A stretch of DNA of 47,891 bases from the NCBI GenBank assembly GCA_905234625.1, contig CAJOIC010000011.1, forward strand, positions 1 through 47,891. The letters run 5' to 3'. A model generated the notes under the pieces. That model was given only the letters and a program-made list of their open reading frames with translations, did not search any database and was not told the origin of the DNA. Source of the stretch: an uncultured Oscillospiraceae bacterium (lineage in GTDB: Bacteria; Bacillota; Clostridia; Oscillospirales; Oscillospiraceae). Position 1 is the first letter of the stretch; every line of letters begins with the position of its first letter. Positions 23,539-30,435 of this stretch are shown here, piece after piece. The translations under genes were made by a program, and so were the position numbers.

Positions 23539-23660
23539 TTTTCGGGCTGATTTGCGTGATACTTCGTTGCGGGAACCTGCCGGTCGGTCACATACACAAA
23601 GTATGCTCCCTTCCCGGCGGGACCCCGCGCCTCGTCTGACACAAATCATCCTCGAAAATG
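23539..23660. repeat. Palindromic intergenic repeat element, copy B
   Basis: Outer arms around ATTTTCGGGCTGATTTGCGT (from 23538) and ACAAATCATCCTCGAAAAT (to about 23660) form an imperfect inverted repeat. The core CATAC-ACAAA-GTATG (23591-23605) is followed by CTCCCTTCCC. Compared with copy A (core CGTAC/GTACG), both arms change together, keeping the hairpin. It separates the first two Moco genes from moaA. Confidence 0.5.
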
Positions 23661-23677
23661 GTTGAGAAGTAAGAAGT

Positions 23678-24622
23678 ATGAAAGACCAATTCGACAGAGA
23701 GATCACCTATCTGCGCATCTCCGTCACGGACCTGTGCAACCTGCGGTGTAAATACTGTATGCCCGACGGCGTATGCCAAAAGCGGCATGAGGATATCCTC
23801 TCCTTCGAGGAGATCGCGGAGATCGCTTCGGCGGCGGCGCAGCTCGGCGTGCGCAAGGTCCGCATCACCGGGGGCGAGCCCCTGGTGCGCCGGGGCTGCG
23901 TGGACCTCTGCCGGATGATCGCGCAGATCCCCGGCATCGAGGAGATCGACCTGACGACGAACGGCACCCTCCTGGACCGGTACGCGAAGGACCTGAAGGC
24001 CGCGGGCGTCACCCGGGTGAATATCAGCATCGACAGCCTGGACCCGGCGAAATACCGCGCCATCACGGGCGGCGGGGAGCTTTCCGCCGCGCTGGCGGGC
24101 ATCCGCGCGGCGCAGGAGGCGGGCCTCATCCCCTTAAAACTCAACACGGTCCTCATCGGCGGCTTCAACGACGACGAGATCCCCGCCTTCGTGAAGCTTA
24201 CCAGGACCGAACCGGTGGAGCTTCGGTTCATCGAGCTCATGCCCATGGGCGGGCACTTCGGGCCGGAGGCGTACCTTCCCGGGGACACGGTGCTGGAGCG
24301 GGTCCCGGCGCTGGAGCCGGTGCCGCACAATGGCGGCGTGGCCCGGCTGTACCGCCTGCCGGACGGCAAGGGCCGCGTGGGGCTCATATCCCCGCTGAGC
24401 CGCCATTTCTGCGCGTCCTGCAACCGCCTGCGGCTGACGAGCGAGGGACATTTGAAGCCCTGCCTGCACTCGGACCGGGAGATCTACGTCCGGGGAAAGC
24501 ACGGGGAGGAGCTTCTCGAGACCCTGCGGCAAGCGATCTACGCGAAACCCCGGATGCACGGCGTCCTGGACGCGGAGCATCCCAGCGGCGCGGGCCGGAC
24601 CATGAACACCATCGGAGGATAG
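23678..24622 (+). CDS. moaA: GTP 3',8-cyclase (radical SAM)
   Basis: 314 residues. The radical-SAM cluster is C20/C24/C27 (DLCNLRCKYCMPDG), the second C-terminal cluster comes from FCASCNRLRLTSEGHLKPC, and the protein ends with the catalytic GG motif (TIGG). It makes (8S)-3',8-cyclo-GTP, the first step of molybdopterin synthesis. The final codons double as the ribosome site of moaC, which starts 3 bp later. Confidence 0.95.
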   Translation: MKDQFDREITYLRISVTDLCNLRCKYCMPDGVCQKRHEDILSFEEIAEIASAAAQLGVRKVRITGGEPLVRRGCVDLCRMIAQIPGIEEIDLTTNGTLLDRYAKDLKAAGVTRVNISIDSLDPAKYRAITGGGELSAALAGIRAAQEAGLIPLKLNTVLIGGFNDDEIPAFVKLTRTEPVELRFIELMPMGGHFGPEAYLPGDTVLERVPALEPVPHNGGVARLYRLPDGKGRVGLISPLSRHFCASCNRLRLTSEGHLKPCLHSDREIYVRGKHGEELLETLRQAIYAKPRMHGVLDAEHPSGAGRTMNTIGG

Positions 24623-24625
24623 ACT

Positions 24626-25114
24626 ATGGCGATAGCGAATGATTTTACCCATTTCGACGATCGGGGCAGCGCCCGCATGGTGGACGTGGGCGGCAAGGCG
24701 GACACGAAGCGCGTCGCCGTGGCGGCGGGCCGGGTGCTGGTGAATCGGAGGACCTTCGATCTCATCCGCACCGGCGGCGTGAAGAAGGGGGACGTGCTCA
24801 CCGTGGCCCAGGTGGCGGGCATCATGGGCGCCAAGCGCACCCCGGAGCTCATCCCGATGTGCCATCCTGTGGCTCTGTCCGGCGTGGATCTGAACCTGTA
24901 TCTCAACGAGGAGATGCTCTCCGTGGAGATCGAGGCAACGGCCTCCTGCACGGGACCCACGGGGGTGGAGATGGAGGCCCTGACGGCGGTGACTGCGGCC
25001 GCCCTAACGGTGTATGATATGTGCAAGGCCGTCCAGCGTGACATGGTCATCGACGATATACGGCTCTTGAAAAAATCCGGCGGACAGTCGGGCGACTTTG
25101 TGAGGGAGGATTGA
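24626..25114 (+). CDS. moaC: Cyclic pyranopterin monophosphate synthase
   Basis: 162 residues. MVDVGGKADTKRVAVA, the PMCHP motif and the GVEMEALTAV...DMCKAV block are standard MoaC. It converts cyclo-GTP to cyclic pyranopterin monophosphate and acts as a hexamer. Tightly packed between moaA (3-bp gap) and the MogA/MoaB gene (3-bp gap). The next enzymes, moaD/moaE, are not in this window. Confidence 0.95.
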   Translation: MAIANDFTHFDDRGSARMVDVGGKADTKRVAVAAGRVLVNRRTFDLIRTGGVKKGDVLTVAQVAGIMGAKRTPELIPMCHPVALSGVDLNLYLNEEMLSVEIEATASCTGPTGVEMEALTAVTAAALTVYDMCKAVQRDMVIDDIRLLKKSGGQSGDFVRED

Positions 25115-25117
25115 AGG

Positions 25118-25648
25118 ATGGAATACACGGCGGCGGTCATCACGGTCAGCGACAAGGGCAGCAGAGGCGAGCGGGAGGATACCTCCGGCCCGGCGCTCGT
25201 GACGATCCTGGAGGAAAACGGCTATACCGTGACCTACACGGCCATGGTGCCGGACGAGATAGAGGACATCCGGCGGGAGCTTCTTCTGTGCGCGGACGAG
25301 AAAAAGCTCTGCCTGGTGCTCACCACCGGCGGCACGGGCTTTTCTCCCCGGGACGTGACCCCGGAGGCCACGGAGGGCGTTCTCGAAAAGCGTACCCCCG
25401 GCATCCCGGAGGCCATGCGGGCGGAATCCATGCGCATCACGCCCATGGGCTGCCTCTCCCGGGAGACGGCGGGCATCCGGGGGGAGACCCTCATCATCAA
25501 CCTCCCCGGCAGCAAAAAGGCCTCCACGGAGAATTTTTCCGCGGTGGTGAAGCCTGTGCGCCACGGCATCGAGATCCTGCGGGGCGTCAGTCACGACTGC
25601 GCCGACCTGCATCACCATCATCACGGGGAGGAGCATCATCATGGCTAA
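25118..25648 (+). CDS. MogA/MoaB-type molybdopterin adenylyltransferase with a His-rich C-terminus
   Basis: 176 residues, one MoCF domain: AAVITVSDKGSRGEREDTSG, LTTGGTGFSPRDVTPEAT and NLPGSKKA are the usual blocks of the enzyme that adenylylates molybdopterin before MoeA acts. The last about 14 residues are unusual: five His in a row at 165-169, then GEE and three more His at 173-175, a likely divalent-metal site. The tail's CATCATCAT DNA contains the start of the MOSC gene (8-nt overlap). Whether it is the mogA or moaB orthologue cannot be decided by eye. Confidence 0.9.
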   Translation: MEYTAAVITVSDKGSRGEREDTSGPALVTILEENGYTVTYTAMVPDEIEDIRRELLLCADEKKLCLVLTTGGTGFSPRDVTPEATEGVLEKRTPGIPEAMRAESMRITPMGCLSRETAGIRGETLIINLPGSKKASTENFSAVVKPVRHGIEILRGVSHDCADLHHHHHGEEHHHG

Positions 25649-26081
25649 GGTATTGGCGGTCTGCGTCAGCGAGGTCCGGGGCATCCAGAAGCACCCCGTC
25701 CCGGAGGCGGAGCTGCGGAAGGACCACGGCATCGTGGGGGACGCCCACGCAGGGACCTGGCACCGGCAGGTGTCGCTTTTGGGCATCGACAGCGTGGAGA
25801 AGCTCCAGGAAAAGCTGGACGCCATCCGCCTGAAGCCGGGGGACTTCGCGGAGAACATCCTGGTGGAGGGCATGAAGGTGTACGAGCTGCCCGTTGGCAC
25901 GCGGCTGCGCGTGGGCACGGCCCTGTGCGAGGTGACCCAGATCGGCAAGGAGTGCCACCAGGACTGCGCCATCCGCAAGGCGGCGGGGGACTGCGTCATG
26001 CCCCGGGAGGGCATTTTCGTGAAGGTCCTGGAGGATGGGACCGTGCGCCCCGGCGACGCCGTGGAGGTCGTGGAAGCGTAA
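25641..26081 (+). CDS. MOSC-domain protein
   Basis: 146 residues, ATG 25641 inside the end of the previous gene. The MOSC fold is recognised by GIVGDAHAGTWHRQVSLL, LKPGDFAENILVEG and the Cys region KECHQDCAIRKAAGDCVMPR. MOSC proteins handle sulfur or the Mo centre during or after cofactor synthesis; small stand-alone forms at the end of Moco operons are common, their exact reaction often unknown. A strong terminator follows, ending the operon. Confidence 0.9.
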   Translation: MAKVLAVCVSEVRGIQKHPVPEAELRKDHGIVGDAHAGTWHRQVSLLGIDSVEKLQEKLDAIRLKPGDFAENILVEGMKVYELPVGTRLRVGTALCEVTQIGKECHQDCAIRKAAGDCVMPREGIFVKVLEDGTVRPGDAVEVVEA

Positions 26082-26086
26082 AAATA

Positions 26087-26119
26087 AATCGTCCGTTTCG
26101 GCATGAAACGGACGATTTT
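26087..26119 (+). terminator. Terminator of the Moco operon
   Basis: AATCGTCCGTTTC (26087-26099) / GAAACGGACGATT (26105-26117), loop GGCAT, then TTG; A-rich on the left side. Perfect 13-bp stem. Confidence 0.85.
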
Positions 26120-26141
26120 GCGAAAAAATTGCGATTATCTC

Positions 26142-26172
26142 TTGACTCTGCACCCGGTTCATAGCCTATCCT
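26142..26172 (+). promoter_or_regulatory. MerR-type promoter with a 19-bp spacer
   Basis: TTGACT (26142-26147), 19 bp, TATCCT (26167-26172). The over-long spacer is the mark of promoters that MerR proteins activate by twisting the DNA, and it lies directly before the MerR gene, implying autoregulation. Confidence 0.7.
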
Positions 26173-26196
26173 GAGGGGCGAAAGGAGGCCGAAAAC

Positions 26197-28053
26197 ATGA
26201 AGATCAACGATCTCGAAAAGCTCACGGGCCTCAAGCGCTCCAACATCTTCTACTATGAGCGGGAGGGCCTTCTCGTTCCGAAGCGGGAGGACAACAACTA
26301 CCGGGAATACGCCGAGGATGACCTGCGCCGCTTAAAGACCATCGTGGTCCTGCGGAAGCTGGGCTTCACCGTAGCGGAGATAAAATCCCTTCTGGACGGG
26401 GAGCGGACGCTTCCCGACATCCTGCCGGAAAACATGACCCGCCTCGCGGAGCAGTCCGCGGAACTGGACGAGGCTCTGGCCCTCTGCCGGGAGATGGCGC
26501 GGCAGAACCTCACCATGGCGGACTTCGACGCCGACGCCTGGTTCGAGACCATCGAAAACGAGGAGAAGCAGGGCAGGCGCTTTTTGGACTTTATGGGCGA
26601 CGTGGCGGACGATGTGACCCGCACCATGGCCTTTGTACAGGATTCCATCGGCCTGCAGGGGCCGGTGTGGGCGCTGTATTTTCTCTCCGAGGAGGGCATA
26701 CGAAAGCGCCGCCTCTGGAAATGGTACTGGATATCCTGGTTGCTGAGCGTTTTCTGGCTTTTGGCGTATCCCATGCTCCTTCCGGGCGCTTACATGCGTC
26801 CGGCGCACCCCTGGGCGGCGTTGGCGTTTGCGGTGGTGGAGGGCGTGGCGGGGAGTCTGGCGCTGCTCTTCTGCGCCCGGTATGTCATTCCCGGCCGGAA
26901 GCCCCGGCAGGCGTTCTGGCTTACGGTCGGGTGCGTCCTGTGCGCGCATCTTCTGCTGTACGCCGCGGGGCGTCCCGCGCTGGAGATGACTGTGGATGAG
27001 GAGAAGCAGCAGACCTATCTCGCCAATATGGGAGAGAGCTCCGGCGCCGTGGAGGACCCCCTGGCCTATGTCCAAACGGAGTACAACGAGAAGTATTACG
27101 GCGGCAAAGCGGAGCTCCGGTCCTGGCAAGCGGAGGACCGGATGTTCGTGTTCTCCTCCTGGGGCGTGACGTTCGAGTTCCGGAGGCAGGGGGACGGCTC
27201 CTGGCTGGAGGTCCGGGGCGTCACCTCCCCCACGGAGAGCGGCACGCTCTATACTGCGGACCCCTACGGTCCGGAGCCGTACCCCTCCCGGCTGATGCTC
27301 TCGGACGGGACGGTAGTCGAGCCGGTGTACGAGGCCCGGTTCGACACGGGATATATCCCGCTGTTTGCCTTCGACGTCTCCCACGGGGAGACCTGCCGGG
27401 GCATCCTCTTCGGCGTGGATGAGACCGGCGGCCTGCGCTATGAGCTTCGGACAGAATACGCCATCGCCCCGGAGCGGACCATGGCCGCCTACTATAATCA
27501 GCCGGGATTCTTCCGGCAGTACGGCGCGTATAGGGTATGGGGAACGGCGGACGGTCCCGCCTTCCTGGCGGCCTGGGGCGATTTTCGCCGGGACCTCTGG
27601 CAGACGGCGCCGGACGTGACCCTGGACACCGGCTCCCTGGGAGTGGATTCCTCCTACGTTCTCTGGGCGGAGCATATCGCGCCGCCGAGTCTCGTGGTGA
27701 TGGGGGAGGGGTCCTATGTCCCGGACGACTGGGGCCTCATGGAGTATAACGAGATCCTGTACTACCGGGACGAGGAGACCTACCCGAGGATCTATGAGCC
27801 CGGATATCAGTACAAGTGGGACAAAAACTGCTGGGGGGACATCACGGCGCTGCTGACCGCCGACACGGTGACCCCGGCGCTGCTGCGGCAGGCGGCGCAG
27901 ACTGTCCTGGGCATGGGAGAGACCGGCGCGACCTTCGCGGGCTTCACGGAATATGCCGCGCCCTACGCGGAGACCCGGACCTGGAACGGGTTGGAGGCGC
28001 CGGAGGAGCTTGTCTCCCTGGGCCTTGCGGTCCGGCGGGAGCTGGGGGGCTGA
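26197..28053 (+). CDS. Membrane-anchored MerR-family regulator with a large C-terminal sensor region
   Basis: 618 residues, more than four times an ordinary MerR core. Residues 1-70 are a clear MerR winged helix (KINDLEKLTGLKRSNIFYYE, then YREYAEDDLRRL), followed by a helical dimerisation stretch to about 150. Three hydrophobic segments follow (about 176-198, 206-230, 238-258), then about 360 residues rich in aromatic and acidic residues and without a recognised domain, which an odd number of membrane passes would put outside the cell. So it could sense an envelope or extracellular signal and act directly on DNA. Start ATG 26197 follows AAAGGAGG. Confidence 0.85.
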   Translation: MKINDLEKLTGLKRSNIFYYEREGLLVPKREDNNYREYAEDDLRRLKTIVVLRKLGFTVAEIKSLLDGERTLPDILPENMTRLAEQSAELDEALALCREMARQNLTMADFDADAWFETIENEEKQGRRFLDFMGDVADDVTRTMAFVQDSIGLQGPVWALYFLSEEGIRKRRLWKWYWISWLLSVFWLLAYPMLLPGAYMRPAHPWAALAFAVVEGVAGSLALLFCARYVIPGRKPRQAFWLTVGCVLCAHLLLYAAGRPALEMTVDEEKQQTYLANMGESSGAVEDPLAYVQTEYNEKYYGGKAELRSWQAEDRMFVFSSWGVTFEFRRQGDGSWLEVRGVTSPTESGTLYTADPYGPEPYPSRLMLSDGTVVEPVYEARFDTGYIPLFAFDVSHGETCRGILFGVDETGGLRYELRTEYAIAPERTMAAYYNQPGFFRQYGAYRVWGTADGPAFLAAWGDFRRDLWQTAPDVTLDTGSLGVDSSYVLWAEHIAPPSLVVMGEGSYVPDDWGLMEYNEILYYRDEETYPRIYEPGYQYKWDKNCWGDITALLTADTVTPALLRQAAQTVLGMGETGATFAGFTEYAAPYAETRTWNGLEAPEELVSLGLAVRRELGG

Positions 28054-28071
28054 CCGGGATTCTCGCATCAA

Positions 28072-28143
28072 TTTAATCGTTTTCTAATCTTTTCTCCATG
28101 ACGGTCTAATCCGGAGGGTGTATCATACGGTCAGATCAAAAAA
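28072..28143 (+). promoter_or_regulatory. Promoter of the DUF4097 gene with OmpR-type direct repeats
   Basis: TTTAATC (28072-28078), TCTAATC (28083-28089) and TCTAATC (28105-28111) are spaced 11 and 22 bp apart, on one DNA face. The -10 is TATCAT (28121-28126), with ATGACG (28098-28103) 17 bp before it. CAGATCAAAAAA starts at 28132. The same spacing occurs before the DUF4342 operon (39790-39850). Confidence 0.6.
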
Positions 28144-28157
28144 GAGAGGTATGAGCC

Positions 28158-29021
28158 ATGAACGAGAATAAGCTTCCTTCTCCCGAGTTCGAGCCGGAGG
28201 AGCCCCGGCGGTCCTCCGTCCGCGCCGTGTCCGTTATCATCGTCGCCGCGCTCCTTCTCGTGGGCCTCGGTGCGCGGGGCCTTCTCCGCCGTTCCGCCCG
28301 GGGCGGAGATATGTCCTGCGTCATCACGGAGCCCTTCCGGGACGTCAGCATCCAGACCGTCAGCAGCGACGTGATCTTCACCGTGGGAGGCGATTCCTGC
28401 GCCGTGGAGTACAGGGGCCCCTCCCGCATGGCCTGCACGGCGGAGGTGAAAAACGGCGCACTGGTCATCGAGGAGAAGACGACCCGGCGCTGGCCGCTGG
28501 TGTTGGGTCTGTTCGAGGATCGCGGCAATCGTCTCACCGTGTCCCTGCCCCGGGAAGCGTATGACGCGCTGTCCGTAGAGACCGTCAGCGGCGATATCGA
28601 GATGCCCGACGGCGGCGTGTTCGAAGACCTGGAGATGACCACCGTCAGCGGAGACGTGGCCCTGTCGGGAACGGAGGATGGGGACGTGACCGTGGAGACT
28701 GTCAGCGGCGATGTGCAGATCCGGGACGGCAGCCTGGAGAGCCTCTCCCTCAACACCGCCAGCGGGGATCAGACCGTGACCTCCGTCCTCGCCGACGGAA
28801 GGATGGAGCTCAGCACCGTCAGCGGCGGCATCAGTCTCCTGGCCTCGGACGCGGAGAGCCTGGAGATCTCCTCTATCAGCGGGGATGTGTACACGCTCCT
28901 CCTCACGCCGAAGGAATATGTCACGGACACTGCGAGCGGCGATGTGACGATCATCGCCTCCCGGCAGGGACCGGGGCGCTGCGGGATCACCACCGTCAGC
29001 GGAGACATCCTGTGCGAATGA
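28158..29021 (+). CDS. DUF4097 beta-helix repeat protein
   Basis: 287 residues, ATG 28158 with AGAGAGGT upstream. A short cytoplasmic N-terminus and one membrane segment (about 25-44, VSVIIVAALLLVGLGARGLL) anchor it; the rest is a DUF4097 beta-solenoid with about nine repeats of the type T(V/A)SGD (VETVSGDIEM, MTTVSGDVAL, VETVSGDVQI, TDTASGDVTI, ITTVSGDILC). LiaG-like proteins of this fold are linked to cell-envelope stress systems in Firmicutes. The promoter suggests control by the two-component system at 40416-42391. Confidence 0.85.
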   Translation: MNENKLPSPEFEPEEPRRSSVRAVSVIIVAALLLVGLGARGLLRRSARGGDMSCVITEPFRDVSIQTVSSDVIFTVGGDSCAVEYRGPSRMACTAEVKNGALVIEEKTTRRWPLVLGLFEDRGNRLTVSLPREAYDALSVETVSGDIEMPDGGVFEDLEMTTVSGDVALSGTEDGDVTVETVSGDVQIRDGSLESLSLNTASGDQTVTSVLADGRMELSTVSGGISLLASDAESLEISSISGDVYTLLLTPKEYVTDTASGDVTIIASRQGPGRCGITTVSGDILCE

Positions 29022-29045
29022 CGCCGGGGCCTCCTGCGCGGGAAA

Positions 29046-29089
29046 AAAACGATCGGGTACGGCAAAACCGTACCCGATCATAGTTTTTG
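29046..29089. terminator. Bidirectional terminator between DUF4097 and OFA transporter genes
   Basis: GATCGGGTACGG (29051-29062) / CCGTACCCGATC (29068-29079), loop CAAAA, with AAAAAAC on the left and TAGTTTTT on the right. Serves two convergent genes. Confidence 0.9.
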
Positions 29090-29095
29090 GAAAGA

Positions 29096-30295
29096 TCACT
29101 TCGCCCTTTTCCGGATGGACAGGATGCCGAGCAGCATCGCCAGAGCCAGGCACGAAATGACGATCATGGCGGCGAAGGTGGTGGTGTAGCCGCCGGAGGC
29201 GTCCTGCAGAACGCCCGAGATAAACGGCCCCAGGATGGAGGCCGGGATGCCGGACAGGGTGGTGACGCTGAAGTTGGAGGCGTAGTTCCGGCTGCCGAAC
29301 TCCTCCCGGACCACCACGGCGTTCATGCTCATGGCGCAGCCGTAGGTGATGCCGGCGGTGATGAGGCCGCAGATCATGAGGACCCTGCTCCCCGTGAAGG
29401 AGGCGATCAGCAGGAACAGTCCCGCGAGGATCGCCGCACCGTTTGACAGGAGCATGGAGGCGGAGGAGCCGAATTTGTCGCAGAAGGCGCCGATGAAGGT
29501 GCGGCTCAGGCCGTTGAACACGGACACGATCATGCCCAGGATGGCGGCGGCGCCGAAGAGCATGGCGATGGCGGCGGAGGAGTTGATGACCATGAGGCCG
29601 CCGGAGGTCATGAACACCACCCACAGGAAAAAGAGCCAGAACACAGGCTTTTTCAGCATCTGGGCGGTGGTGACGTCGTTCCGGCCCGCGGCGGCGGCCG
29701 CCCCGTCGGTACGCTCCGCGGGGGTCAGCAGCGGCGCACCGAAAAAGGCGGTGACCACCACCAGCAGCACTCCGCACAGGAAGGCGGGATAGAAGCCGAT
29801 ACCCTCCGCCAGCTTCATGACGATCGCGCCCATGATGAGGCTGCCCAGGCCGAAGCCCGTCAGCAGCGCCCCGGAGACCAGACCGCCGGTCTTGGGGAAG
29901 CGGGACACGACGCCGCTGATATCGGCGTTATACACCATGCCCACCCCCAGGCCGCAGAGCCCGCCGTAGGAGAGGTACATCATCCACAGGGCGGCGGTAT
30001 CCCCCAGCCTGCCCAGCGTGAGGAACAAAAGCCCTCCCGTCAGCACCAGCGCCGAGCCCAGACGCGCTACCTTGGGCTGGCCCAGCTTCGCCGTCAGCCG
30101 TCCGCCCAGGAGCCCGCCCAGGCAGAAGGTGATGATGAAGATGGAGAGGTTCAGGGACGCGGCCGAGGCCGTCCAGGACGGGAACCGGGCCTGCAGCTCC
30201 ACCCGGAACAGGCTCCAGGCATAGAACACGCCGGAAAACAGCATGATGGCAAAGCCCAGGATGAAGCTTGCGATATTTCGTTTCTTGTCATTCAT
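29096..30295 (-). CDS. OFA-family MFS transporter (intact)
   Basis: 399 residues and about 12 membrane segments. The N-terminus (MNDKKRNIASFILGFAIMLF, then SGVFYAWSLF) and the GGLLGGRLTAKLG loop are typical of the oxalate/formate antiporter (OFA) family. Start ATG 30295 has GGGAGGG upstream; the longer upstream frame runs through the intergenic region and is not credible. It is the intact relative of the broken gene at 4488-5709. Substrate unknown; organic anion exchange or proton symport are the family roles. Confidence 0.88.
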   Translation of the reverse strand: MNDKKRNIASFILGFAIMLFSGVFYAWSLFRVELQARFPSWTASAASLNLSIFIITFCLGGLLGGRLTAKLGQPKVARLGSALVLTGGLLFLTLGRLGDTAALWMMYLSYGGLCGLGVGMVYNADISGVVSRFPKTGGLVSGALLTGFGLGSLIMGAIVMKLAEGIGFYPAFLCGVLLVVVTAFFGAPLLTPAERTDGAAAAAGRNDVTTAQMLKKPVFWLFFLWVVFMTSGGLMVINSSAAIAMLFGAAAILGMIVSVFNGLSRTFIGAFCDKFGSSASMLLSNGAAILAGLFLLIASFTGSRVLMICGLITAGITYGCAMSMNAVVVREEFGSRNYASNFSVTTLSGIPASILGPFISGVLQDASGGYTTTFAAMIVISCLALAMLLGILSIRKRAK

Positions 30296-30338
30296 GGGAT
30301 ATCCCTCCCGAAGTCGTGAAGTCGTTTTTATCTGATAC

Positions 30339-30350
30339 AGTATAGCATAC
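30339..30350 (-). promoter_or_regulatory. Extended -10 promoter of the OFA transporter
   Basis: On the minus strand TATGC then TATACT (30339-30344): a TGnTATACT extended -10 without a good -35 box. The leader contains a tandem repeat of GAAGTCGT (about 30310-30325, plus strand). Confidence 0.5.
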
Positions 30351-30376
30351 AAACGGGATAGTGGGGGATTTTTTTC

Positions 30377-30406
30377 CGAAAAAAGAGGCGCCGTCAAGGC
30401 GCCTCT
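30377..30406 (-). terminator. Terminator of the NhaC-type gene
   Basis: AGAGGCGCC (30384-30392) / GGCGCCTCT (30398-30406), loop GTCAA. On the minus strand the stem is followed by TTTTTTCGG. Confidence 0.85.
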
Positions 30407-30435
30407 ATTCGGTAAGCGGTATTGGAAGGGGTCCG

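Noticed and set aside
25600-25648. His-rich tail considered as a cloning-tag artefact
   Set aside because: It is interrupted by GEE, lies inside a natural operon and overlaps the start of the next gene in a coupled arrangement.
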